Shown here piece by piece: positions 8,049 through 15,840 of a stretch of DNA of 64,000 nt; position 1 is the first letter of the stretch, and every line of letters starts with the position of its first letter. Source of the stretch: Algoriphagus aestuarii (lineage in GTDB: Bacteria; Bacteroidota; Bacteroidia; Cytophagales; Cyclobacteriaceae); the NCBI GenBank assembly GCA_017051695.1, contig JAFIDK010000008.1:110485-174484 (forward strand). Reading direction: 5' to 3'. Both the position numbers and the translations under genes were made by a program. Under the pieces are notes generated by a model, which worked only from the letters and a program-made list of their open reading frames with translations, was not told where the DNA came from and searched no databases.

Positions 8049-8735
8049 ATGAACCTCCAATTAAAAGGCATAAAACTTTTTACGGCAATTTTATTCTCAG
8101 TGGCCATCGCCATTTCTTGCTCCGAGAAAAAACCAGAGCAAGCTCAAGTGCAAGCGACCACTGAATTGAAAGATGAAAAAGAGGACCAAAAAATCATTTT
8201 ATTTTTTGGCAATAGTCTGACAGCTGGGTACGGAATCGAGCAGGATCTCGCTTTTCCTGGCCTTACTCAAGACAGATTAGATAGTCTTGGAAAAAACTAC
8301 AAAGTAATCAACGGTGGACTGAGCGGAGAAACAACCGCAGGTGGGTTGAGTCGCTTAGATTGGTTTCTAGAAGATCAACCGGATATTTTTGTCCTGGAAC
8401 TGGGAGGTAATGATGGTTTAAGAGGTATTCAGCTCAGTGAGACAAAAAAGAACCTTCTGGCAATTATAGACAAGGTTCAATCAAAATACCCTGAGACTAA
8501 GATTATTTTGGCAGGAATGCAGATTCCGCCAAACATGGGCCCTGAATATTCTCAGGAGTTTTCTGAAATATATCCCAGCGTAGCCGATGAGAAAAACGTC
8601 ACACTTATTCCTTTTTTACTTGAAAACGTGGGAGGTATCAAAGAATTAAACCTTCCTGACGGAATCCACCCAACCGAAGAAGGACATAAGATCGTTTTTG
8701 AAAATGTATGGAAATACCTCAAGGAGGAAGTGTGA
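8049..8735 (+). CDS. TesA-like GDSL/SGNH arylesterase, lipoprotein
   Basis: 228 aa from ATG at 8049; the reading can be extended to 7932 but only ATG 8049 gives a proper signal sequence (KLFTAILFSVAIAISC, lipobox AISC). SGNH blocks are intact: block I FFGNSLTAGYG (the catalytic Ser lies in GNSL instead of GDSL), block II NGGLSGETTAGG, block III LELGGNDGL, block V DGIHPTEEGH with the Asp/His pair. Expected activity is hydrolysis of acyl or aryl esters/thioesters; the lipoprotein signal places it on the periplasmic side of a membrane. It is divergent from the ybbA-like gene. Confidence 0.9.
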   Translation: MNLQLKGIKLFTAILFSVAIAISCSEKKPEQAQVQATTELKDEKEDQKIILFFGNSLTAGYGIEQDLAFPGLTQDRLDSLGKNYKVINGGLSGETTAGGLSRLDWFLEDQPDIFVLELGGNDGLRGIQLSETKKNLLAIIDKVQSKYPETKIILAGMQIPPNMGPEYSQEFSEIYPSVADEKNVTLIPFLLENVGGIKELNLPDGIHPTEEGHKIVFENVWKYLKEEV

Positions 8736-8863
8736 TAAAATTCCGTCTTCAAAAGTTCAATCATTTTCACCGTTTATTGAAAAATTGACTCCCATAAGAA
8801 GCTGATAATTTCATTTTAGAAAAAATTGAAGTAATTTTTAAACTTCATTAAAAAATTTCAAAA

Positions 8864-10606
8864 ATGAGTTTTCAGATAAAATCATCCGGGGACAGCTATG
8901 ATGTCATCATCGTGGGATCAGGTGCCGGAGGAGGAATGGCCTCCAAAATTCTTTCTGAGGCTGGTTTATCCGTAGCAGTAGTGGAAGCGGGGGGAGATTT
9001 TGACCCAGCAAAAGACGAAGATCGGACTCAGCTTCGACCACCTTGGGAATCTCCAAGAAGAGGTGCCGGAACCCGAATAAGACCTTTCGGTGACTTCGAT
9101 GCGGCCATTGGAGGCTGGGATATCGAAGGAGAACCCTATACCAGAAAGAACGGAACCAAATTTGACTGGTTTAGATCCAGAATGGTCGGAGGTAGAACCA
9201 ACCACTGGGGTAGAATTTCTCTTCGTTTCGGACCAAATGACTTTAAAAGAGCAAGTATCGATGGATTGGGAGATGACTGGCCTATCGGATACGATGATCT
9301 GAAACCATATTATGACAAAGTAGATAAGCTGATCGGGGTTTTCGGGTCCAAAGAAGGCATCTACAATGAACCGGATGGATTTTTCTTGCCTCCTCCGAAA
9401 CCAAGACTTCACGAGCTTTTCCTTAAAAAAGGAGCTGATAAAGCAGGAATGCCGATGATCCCTGGCAGACTTTCCATGCTGACCCGCCCGATCAATAACG
9501 AACGGGGTGTTTGCTTCTTCTGTGCTCAATGTAACAGAGCCTGTCAGGTGTATGCTGATTTTTCAGCGGGGACCTGCCTGGTTCACCCAGCTATGAAAAA
9601 GGGGAAAGTGGATCTCTACACCCACTCCATGGTGAGAAAAGTAACGACAGACGACAGAGGAAAAGCTACAGGCGTATCTTTTGTGAGCAAAGTGGATATG
9701 AAAGAATACAAGTTGAAATCCAGAGTAGTAGTGCTTGGTGCCTCTGCTTGTGAATCAGCTCGTATTATGATGAATTCCAAGTCCAAAACTCATCCTAATG
9801 GAATCGGTGGAGATTCAGGAGCTTTGGGACGTTACCTACATGATTCCACAGGAGCAGACAGAATGGGAATTCTTCCGGATCTTATCGATAGAGAACGTTA
9901 CAACGAAGACGGCGTGGGCGGTATGCATATGTATACACCTTGGTGGTTGGATAATAAAAAACTGGATTTCGCCAGAGGTTACCACATCGAATATTGGGGT
10001 GGAATGGGTCAGCCTTCCTATGGTGCAGGAGGCGGCATGGATACCATGAGAAAATTCATCAAAGATGAGTTTGGCAACCCAAGTCCGAATGGTGGCTATG
10101 GCGAAGGTCTGAAAAAAGACGTGAGAAGAATCTATGGATCTACTCTGGGTATGTCTGGTCGAGGAGAAAGCGTACCACGCTATGAGAACTATTGCGAAAT
10201 CGATCCAAATACTGTCGATAAATACGGTATTCCTGTTTTACGATTCAATTACAACTGGACTGATCAGGAATTGAAGCAGGCAAAACATATGCATGACACC
10301 TTTGAGGAAATCCTGACAAATGCAGGGGCGATACTCTTAGGTTCCAAACCAGGTCCTGAATCTCAGTATGGCCTTCATGCTCCAGGTAGAATCATTCACG
10401 AAGTTGGGACGACCAGAATGGGCAAAAGTGCTAAAGGATCTGTGGTTAATTCCAATTGCCAGGCACATGATTGCGACAATCTGTTTGTGGTAGATGCAGG
10501 TCCATTTGTTTCCCAAGCGGATAAAAATCCAACTTGGACCATACTTGCGCTAAGCTGGAGAACTTCAGATTACATCGTGGATCAATTGAAACAAAAAAAC
10601 ATTTAA
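8864..10606 (+). CDS. GMC-family FAD-dependent oxidoreductase (catalytic subunit)
   Basis: 580 aa. The FAD-binding Rossmann motif VGSGAGGGMASKIL is at residues 17-30, a second FAD motif VGGRTNHWGR near 108-117, and the C-terminal GMC signature HEVGTTRMG and NPTWTI are present. Residues 217-227 carry Cys217, Cys220, Cys223 and Cys227 (C-x2-C-x2-C-x3-C), in the area where FAD glucose dehydrogenases have an iron-sulfur cluster. It has no signal peptide, but the gene for a Tat-lipoprotein gamma-like subunit starts 3 bases after its stop, so export as a complex is likely. Probable substrate is a sugar, sugar acid or polyol; it cannot be specified. Confidence 0.9.
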   Translation: MSFQIKSSGDSYDVIIVGSGAGGGMASKILSEAGLSVAVVEAGGDFDPAKDEDRTQLRPPWESPRRGAGTRIRPFGDFDAAIGGWDIEGEPYTRKNGTKFDWFRSRMVGGRTNHWGRISLRFGPNDFKRASIDGLGDDWPIGYDDLKPYYDKVDKLIGVFGSKEGIYNEPDGFFLPPPKPRLHELFLKKGADKAGMPMIPGRLSMLTRPINNERGVCFFCAQCNRACQVYADFSAGTCLVHPAMKKGKVDLYTHSMVRKVTTDDRGKATGVSFVSKVDMKEYKLKSRVVVLGASACESARIMMNSKSKTHPNGIGGDSGALGRYLHDSTGADRMGILPDLIDRERYNEDGVGGMHMYTPWWLDNKKLDFARGYHIEYWGGMGQPSYGAGGGMDTMRKFIKDEFGNPSPNGGYGEGLKKDVRRIYGSTLGMSGRGESVPRYENYCEIDPNTVDKYGIPVLRFNYNWTDQELKQAKHMHDTFEEILTNAGAILLGSKPGPESQYGLHAPGRIIHEVGTTRMGKSAKGSVVNSNCQAHDCDNLFVVDAGPFVSQADKNPTWTILALSWRTSDYIVDQLKQKNI

Positions 10607-10609
10607 GCC

Positions 10610-11317
10610 ATGAACAGAAGAGAAAACCTAAAATTGCTCTTTACCGGCTCGGTTGGTACTGGATTGATGTTAGCTGGATGCTCTCCTGAAGAGCAAAAGC
10701 TGCCGGCAACTGCAGTATTTTCCGGTGGTACAAAAGGATACAGAACAGACGAAGAACGAAAAAGAGATCAAGAATTGCTTTCTGAAACGTTTTTCACTGA
10801 AGAAGAAATCAAAAAACTCAATATCCTAGTAGATATCATTATGCCAAAAGATTCCGAATCACCATCGGCTACTGAAGTAGGTGTTCCGGAATTTATGGAA
10901 TTCATCATGAAAGATATGCCATATAACCAGACTCCGATGCGGGGTGGTTTGATGTGGCTGGATTATGAGGCAGATGAAAAGTTCGGCAAGCCATTTTTGG
11001 AATTATCAAATGATCAAGTGATTGAGATCGTGGAGTTGGTAGCTTGGCCAGATAAAGCTACTCCTGAATATGAAGGGGCTGTCAAATGGTTTAACATGCT
11101 GAGGAACCTAACCTGCTCAGGATATTTCTCTACTGAGGCTGGTTGGAAATACATGGGCTACAAGGGAAACACCCCGAATGTCTGGGATGGTGTACCTCAG
11201 GAAGTCATGGACAAACATGGATTTGCATTGCCAGAAAAATATGTTCCGATCTATTTAAAACCCGAGGACAGAGGAGTCGTCGCCCAATGGGACGATGAAG
11301 GAAACCTTATCGGTTAA
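10610..11317 (+). CDS. Gluconate 2-dehydrogenase subunit 3-like Tat lipoprotein
   Basis: 235 aa. The N-terminus NRRENLKLLFTGSVGTGLMLAGC combines a twin-arginine motif (Arg3-Arg4) with a lipobox (LAGC), so a folded, lipidated export substrate is predicted. The body contains the gluconate dehydrogenase subunit 3 pattern LNILVDIIMPKDSESPSATEVGVPEFM and TCSGYFSTEAGWKYMGYKG. Such gamma subunits assist folding and carry the FAD-binding catalytic subunit through the Tat system. It sits 3 bases after the GMC gene; no cytochrome subunit gene is nearby. A strong terminator follows. Confidence 0.88.
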   Translation: MNRRENLKLLFTGSVGTGLMLAGCSPEEQKLPATAVFSGGTKGYRTDEERKRDQELLSETFFTEEEIKKLNILVDIIMPKDSESPSATEVGVPEFMEFIMKDMPYNQTPMRGGLMWLDYEADEKFGKPFLELSNDQVIEIVELVAWPDKATPEYEGAVKWFNMLRNLTCSGYFSTEAGWKYMGYKGNTPNVWDGVPQEVMDKHGFALPEKYVPIYLKPEDRGVVAQWDDEGNLIG

Positions 11318-11323
11318 TATACT

Positions 11324-11356
11324 TAAAACTCAGTCTTTCGGGCTGAGTTTTTTTTG
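11324..11356 (+). terminator. Rho-independent terminator after the GMC operon
   Basis: aaaactcag-tctttcggg-ctgagttttttttg: nine-pair stem with an uninterrupted T run immediately after the gamma-subunit gene. Confidence 0.92.
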
Positions 11357-11410
11357 TGCTTGGAATTTTAACTATTATCTTAATACCTCATACTTTAATC
11401 CTTATTTTTC

Positions 11411-12604
11411 ATGAAATCCTATTTTTCAAGTTTCTTCTGTCTTTCTTTAGGCATTGCTTTCAGCGCTTGTTCAAAAAAACCTGATACTTACTCAGAAGCG
11501 AAAAAAGAATATACCTGGGCTGTAGTAGACTCATTGGACCTTAATTTTCTTGGAAACCCCATGTTATCGGACGTAAGTCCGGATGGTTCCAAGTTACTTT
11601 TTTACGACTCCCCAAGCTCAAAAATCATTATTACAGATGCAAAGGGACAGATGCTTCATCAGTTTTCGAAAAAAGAAGACACCCCAGATTCCTATGGTTA
11701 CATGATGGAAAGGCCTGGTTTTTTTAATCAAAATCAACTGGCAATTTATGGTAGAAATGGCCTTTTCCTTTTTACCTATGAAGGGGAAATGCAGAAAAAA
11801 ATCCCCCACCCTGAATCCATTGGAGCTACAGGCTCTGTCATACATCCTGGTAAATCCACTGAATCCATCACACTTCAAGGTAAAAGATATGTTCTTCCAA
11901 AATCCATACGACCTAGGAATTCCTATCCTGGTGAGCAGGAATTTTATGACACCTACCGGGCATTGGAGTTGGTAGATGTAGATGCAGAAGAAATGACTGA
12001 AATAATTCCATTTGAGCAGGGAAGCCTTTTTTTAAATGGCAAAGGGTATTATCCAAGCGATTACTTCCCTGCGCACGAGGCAAAGGATGAAACCTTGTAT
12101 TTCGTCCATGGTGGGGACCCTCAACTTTATGTCTATCAGCTTAGCCAAAAAGAAGCGAAACTAGACACCATCATTCAATTGGAGATCCCCGGTCTAACTC
12201 CTATTGAAGGTAAAGATCGCGGGGAATTTCAGAAGGGAACAGTTATGATTTTCGGAGGAACTGCAGCTATCAGGAACATTCATATTTTGGACGATTTCCT
12301 TCTTCTGGACTATTATGCGGGTATTGACCCTATCAAATCCAAGGAGGCGGAAGCAATTTGGAACGAAGGAAAAGAGGAGGAAGCTAAGGCCATGTATAAA
12401 AAAATTGAAGAGGAAACTCAAAAAGGGACTTTGGTTTATAGTCTGGAGGATTTAAGTTTTGTCTCCAATGTTCCTCCACCCCCAACTACAGGTGGTAGAT
12501 CCTATGCCAGTGGCGGTGGATTTGCTTGGTTCGAAAAACTACCTAACCCGGATGTGGAGGAAGACTTTTTAAGAATTTATAAAATGAAAATGGTCGAAAA
12601 ATGA
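11411..12604 (+). CDS. Propeller-type lipoprotein (DUF4221-like), paralogue 1 of 3
   Basis: 397 aa. A signal sequence ends in the lipobox FSAC (about residues 17-20). The mature part has repeated short beta motifs such as SPDGSKLLFYDSPSSKIIITDAKGQMLHQF and GLFLFTYEGEMQ, which look like blades of a TolB-like six-bladed propeller. I recall this architecture as DUF4221-like in Cytophagales; the name is tentative. No catalytic residues are evident, so a surface or periplasmic binding role is more likely than an enzyme. Its stop overlaps the next paralogue's start (ATGA), making the first gene of a three-gene operon. Confidence 0.75.
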   Translation: MKSYFSSFFCLSLGIAFSACSKKPDTYSEAKKEYTWAVVDSLDLNFLGNPMLSDVSPDGSKLLFYDSPSSKIIITDAKGQMLHQFSKKEDTPDSYGYMMERPGFFNQNQLAIYGRNGLFLFTYEGEMQKKIPHPESIGATGSVIHPGKSTESITLQGKRYVLPKSIRPRNSYPGEQEFYDTYRALELVDVDAEEMTEIIPFEQGSLFLNGKGYYPSDYFPAHEAKDETLYFVHGGDPQLYVYQLSQKEAKLDTIIQLEIPGLTPIEGKDRGEFQKGTVMIFGGTAAIRNIHILDDFLLLDYYAGIDPIKSKEAEAIWNEGKEEEAKAMYKKIEEETQKGTLVYSLEDLSFVSNVPPPPTTGGRSYASGGGFAWFEKLPNPDVEEDFLRIYKMKMVEK

Positions 12605-13737
12605 ATTACAATCACATTTTTAATCTGGCAATCATTCTCACTGTTTTTTCCTGCTCGGCACCTACTAATAAAGAAACCAAATCCATCAGCTCCAATGAAT
12701 GGGAGCTCGAAGTCTTAGATTCTATTCAAGTGGATTATTTGGGCACTGTGGATGGAGGAGACTTTCATAATGGAACCGGAGTCATTTTCAATTTCAAAGA
12801 AAACAAACTGATTAAATTCGATGAAACTGGAAAAATACTTTTTGAGGAATCCTACCCTAAGGAAGGTCCAAGTAAAATTCAATACCCAACACAAATCAAA
12901 ATCCTGGATGACGGATCCGTCATTGCTGCGAGTTTTATGGGATGGCTATATGAGATAAATAAAGATTTGACTTTCGAGAGAGAAATCAAACTTGAATTCC
13001 CTACTGAAGCCAAAGACGGAGGAGGGTTATTGAAAAACCTAGACGTATGGAATGGAAAAATCATTTCGTACTACCCAGGAAGGGATGGAGCTAATCCATA
13101 CGACCCACATTTTTTTAGAGATCATTTCTTATTGGAAAAAATAGATGCAGAAACAGAGACATCGGAACCAATGATAAGAATCCCCAATTCTTCAAGGTAT
13201 TCCACCGACAAATATTATGAGCGTCCATTCCTTCAATTTGTGGTTCTGAAAAACTACTTATACCTAACTTTGGAAAATGAGCCCTTGGTTCATGTGTATG
13301 ATCTCTCCCAAAACAACGAGTATCTTCATACATTCAACTTTGAGCCCACAAAGTTTCTAGATAACGGAGAGCACTCAAAACCCTACGAATATATCTCTTA
13401 CACAAAAATGAGGGACGCAAGTATCGAACAATTTTTCCCAACTGAAGAAGGGATCTTTGTTTTATACACAGAAGGGATATCCGAAGACATCTATCAGCAA
13501 AATGATTTAAAAGATCCTAAAAACTTCCCTATCCACAAGAATTTCCAAAGGCAAATCATCAAAATCATAAATCCAGACTCTACGCTCTCAAATGAAATAG
13601 ATGTCCCATATTCTATAGGCAGGATTTTAAATATCACCTCTCTTTCTAAGCCCTTCTACGCACTTCGGAATGATGAATATATCGGTGAAGAGAAAGAATA
13701 CATCACTTTTTACAAACTTCAATTGAAAAGAAAATGA
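12601..13737 (+). CDS. Propeller-type lipoprotein (DUF4221-like), paralogue 2 of 3
   Basis: 378 aa, beginning on the ATGA overlap with paralogue 1. The lipobox is VFSC near residue 18. The first mature region reads WELEVLDSIQVDYLGTVDGGDF, closely parallel to paralogue 3 (IEIYDSLVVDYIGTLELQDV) and more loosely to paralogue 1, showing descent by tandem duplication. Blade-like strands follow (NKLIKFDETGKILFEESY, GWLYEINKDL). No enzyme motif is visible. The conserved opening and KEGPSK/GEGPNQ motif suggest a shared fold with divergent loops, perhaps divergent ligands. Confidence 0.75.
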   Translation: MNYNHIFNLAIILTVFSCSAPTNKETKSISSNEWELEVLDSIQVDYLGTVDGGDFHNGTGVIFNFKENKLIKFDETGKILFEESYPKEGPSKIQYPTQIKILDDGSVIAASFMGWLYEINKDLTFEREIKLEFPTEAKDGGGLLKNLDVWNGKIISYYPGRDGANPYDPHFFRDHFLLEKIDAETETSEPMIRIPNSSRYSTDKYYERPFLQFVVLKNYLYLTLENEPLVHVYDLSQNNEYLHTFNFEPTKFLDNGEHSKPYEYISYTKMRDASIEQFFPTEEGIFVLYTEGISEDIYQQNDLKDPKNFPIHKNFQRQIIKIINPDSTLSNEIDVPYSIGRILNITSLSKPFYALRNDEYIGEEKEYITFYKLQLKRK

Positions 13738-14900
13738 AAAACCTGCTAGCATTTTTTTTTATCAGCCTGATTCTATTTTCCTGCGGAGGGTCAAAAGAAG
13801 AAAAACCAAATAAGCCACTTTCCTCTCAAAATTTTGAAATTGAAATCTACGATTCATTGGTTGTGGACTACATTGGTACCTTGGAGTTACAAGATGTAAA
13901 CTCTAATCAAAGCGCCTTTTTATTAAGGGATCAGAATACTGACACCATTTTGGTTATAAATAGCAAAGGTGAAATAGTTGAAAGATTTAAACTAAGTGGT
14001 GAAGGACCAAATCAATTCAAGGATAGACTCTATGGTTTGTATCAATTTCTTACGAATGAGGAGTTTTTAATTCCTACTACAGGTGGTGTTTACCAGTATG
14101 ACCTACAGGGAAAACTGATCAAACATTACAAACCAGATTTCACCGGAATGGCCCAAATAATTATCTCAGGGAAAGATAATTTATTCATCAAAGACGAAAA
14201 AGTCTATCTCAACCTTCCTGGAAGAGGGGCAGATGAGTACGGTCAGCAAGGGATTGATTACCAAATAAAATCAACTCATGTTGAGGTTTTAGATCTCCAA
14301 AAAGAAGAATACACTCCTGCCATCATATTCCCCAATACTTCCAAATTCAGTAGCGATGAAAAAGCATATAAATTTTATTCTTTCTATCCCGCACTGACCT
14401 TATCTGAGGACAGTCTGTTTATTTCGTATCGACATGAACCAAAAATATTTGGCTATCCACTGTCTGATTTAAATCAAGTAGGATCTACGAAAATCTTACC
14501 TTTTGACACCTTTGTCCAAAATGAACCGAAAGATGACAAAGTCAATAATACTATAGAATTCAGTGAATTATTCGCTGGCACTATTAATAGCATCCACACT
14601 ATGGAGAATAACCATTTCCTGGTAAATTATTTAGCTGGAATAACCAAAGAAGAATACACCGTGGCGAATGCCCAAGCAGAAGAAAAAGGTGAAGAACCTT
14701 GGGAAGAAATTGGGAAAATGAACAAAGAAGGACTCGTGATTTTCAATGGCTCAGTATTAAGCAAGCCTATTTATAAACCTGAAATCCTAGGAAACTTAAA
14801 CAAATTTGTTTCAAAAGATGAGATTTGGTTTTCACTTAACTTTAGCGAAGCAGAAAACGACTACTCTGTCATCTATAAAACTCGAATTATAGAGAAATAA
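13734..14900 (+). CDS. Propeller-type lipoprotein (DUF4221-like), paralogue 3 of 3
   Basis: 388 aa, again starting on a 4-base overlap with the gene before it. The lipobox is LFSC near residue 17, followed by a short Gly/Ser/Lys/Glu-rich linker. Repeated beta motifs include DTILVINSKGEIVERF and GGVYQYDLQGKLIKHY, typical propeller blades. The C-terminal region keeps the YKTRIIEK ending, similar to paralogue 1 (YKMKMVEK) and paralogue 2 (YKLQLKRK). The operon ends at the terminator directly behind. Function unknown; surface exposure is inferred from the lipobox only. Confidence 0.75.
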   Translation: MKNLLAFFFISLILFSCGGSKEEKPNKPLSSQNFEIEIYDSLVVDYIGTLELQDVNSNQSAFLLRDQNTDTILVINSKGEIVERFKLSGEGPNQFKDRLYGLYQFLTNEEFLIPTTGGVYQYDLQGKLIKHYKPDFTGMAQIIISGKDNLFIKDEKVYLNLPGRGADEYGQQGIDYQIKSTHVEVLDLQKEEYTPAIIFPNTSKFSSDEKAYKFYSFYPALTLSEDSLFISYRHEPKIFGYPLSDLNQVGSTKILPFDTFVQNEPKDDKVNNTIEFSELFAGTINSIHTMENNHFLVNYLAGITKEEYTVANAQAEEKGEEPWEEIGKMNKEGLVIFNGSVLSKPIYKPEILGNLNKFVSKDEIWFSLNFSEAENDYSVIYKTRIIEK

Positions 14901-14901
14901 A

Positions 14902-14935
14902 AAATGCCTTTTGAAAATGAATTCAAAAGGCATTT
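14902..14935. terminator. Bidirectional terminator between convergent genes
   Basis: aaatgccttttgaa-aatga-attcaaaaggcattt is a near-perfect 14-pair palindrome with A/T tails on both sides, placed between the lipoprotein operon (+) and the beta-barrel gene (-). Confidence 0.8.
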
Positions 14936-14951
14936 CGATTCCTATATTCAT

Positions 14952-15545
14952 TTAAAACAATCGGAAACCCAGGGATAAAATCCATTGATTCAACCGATGG
15001 TCAGTCTCGTATCCTCCCACTGAATCTGAAATATTCCCTAAAGAGCTCTCGTATTTCGCATCTATAATCAGGTTACCGATATCCAGTCCAAGTCCAGCTT
15101 GATATCCTATCGTGGATTTTTTAAAATCCACATCACGTACATCATCCCCTGCATCTTTCAATTCGGAATTCACATTGAAGCTAGCAATCGGCCCTGCTTG
15201 CAACCTTAAAACGCTGAATAATTTAAAACCTACCATCACAGGTACATCTAAGCGGTTAAAACTGGATTCATAGTCTGAGGAAGAGGAAGATCCCATTTCA
15301 TCAAAAGAAAACTGGGCTTTGGTCTGAGTGTAAAGAATTTCTGGCTGTACGAAAAATCCACCCAAGCCTACTCTACCAAATAATCCGACATGATACCCAA
15401 ATTTGGCATCACCAGACTCAAAGTTTTCTTTGGATAGATCTAATTTGGATTGACTGATCCCCACTTTGGGGCCAATTGAGAAATCCTGCGAGAATGCTGC
15501 TAGGGACAAGCTCATCATTGCGATAGTAAAAAGAAGTTTTTTCAT
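14952..15545 (-). CDS. Outer-membrane beta-barrel protein (PorT/OMP_b-brl family)
   Basis: 197 aa from ATG at 15545, where the signal peptide MKKLLFTIAMMSLSLAAFSQ begins; a start 4 codons upstream is possible but less apt. The mature protein has strands FSIGPKVGISQSKL, FGYHVGLFGRVGLGGFFVQPEILYTQT and a C-terminal WILSLGFRLF, the arrangement of the common Bacteroidota eight-stranded outer-membrane barrel domain. No plug domain or enzyme motif is present. Role unknown. Confidence 0.8.
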   Translation of the reverse strand: MKKLLFTIAMMSLSLAAFSQDFSIGPKVGISQSKLDLSKENFESGDAKFGYHVGLFGRVGLGGFFVQPEILYTQTKAQFSFDEMGSSSSSDYESSFNRLDVPVMVGFKLFSVLRLQAGPIASFNVNSELKDAGDDVRDVDFKKSTIGYQAGLGLDIGNLIIDAKYESSLGNISDSVGGYETDHRLNQWILSLGFRLF

Positions 15546-15659
15546 GGCTGTAAACATTGGTTTAGGAAAACTATAACGTAGGTTTCTGAAAAAAATTTAG
15601 CAATGTTCTTGCCAAGCCAATTTTCCAGTTCAAAATTGGGCTTTATTAAATATGATCAT

Positions 15660-15783
15660 GCACCATCTTACCAGTAGCCCTAGTTTTTTGGTTCAATTGG
15701 CTGGAAGACCGAAGTGGCCTTGAATCCGGACTTTGGGTTATTTAATAATCCATTCATCTCATTACTGGAGAATAGCGGATATT
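15660..15783 (+). repeat. Dispersed palindromic element, copy A
   Basis: Shares with copies B and C the core tggaagaccgaag and the right end ...actgg-n7-gcggatat; its left end accatcttaccagta mirrors the right end (tatccgctattctccagtaa on the other strand), forming imperfect terminal inverted repeats. It lies between the beta-barrel gene and the sodium symporter and is about 25 bases shorter than copies B and C. It has no coding capacity of its own. Confidence 0.7.
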
Positions 15784-15794
15784 CAAAACAATAA

Positions 15795-15818
15795 AAAAGG
15801 GAGCCATATGCCCCCTTT
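15795..15818 (-). terminator. Rho-independent terminator of the sodium symporter gene
   Basis: On the minus strand, a nine-pair stem (one mismatch) closes over catatg and is followed by a T run, 22 bases after the symporter stop. Confidence 0.75.
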
Positions 15819-15840
15819 CTCCTGATACATTTATTTTTCC

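Noticed and set aside
8966-9529. 187-codon minus-strand frame inside the GMC gene
   Set aside because: Long antisense frame caused by codon bias in a well-conserved enzyme gene; its translation has no recognisable features.
15613-15645. Hairpin aagccaatttt/aaaattgggctt upstream of a beta-barrel gene
   Set aside because: It has a bulge, weak T tail, and no gene on the plus strand that it could end; possibly a leader hairpin, but not claimed.
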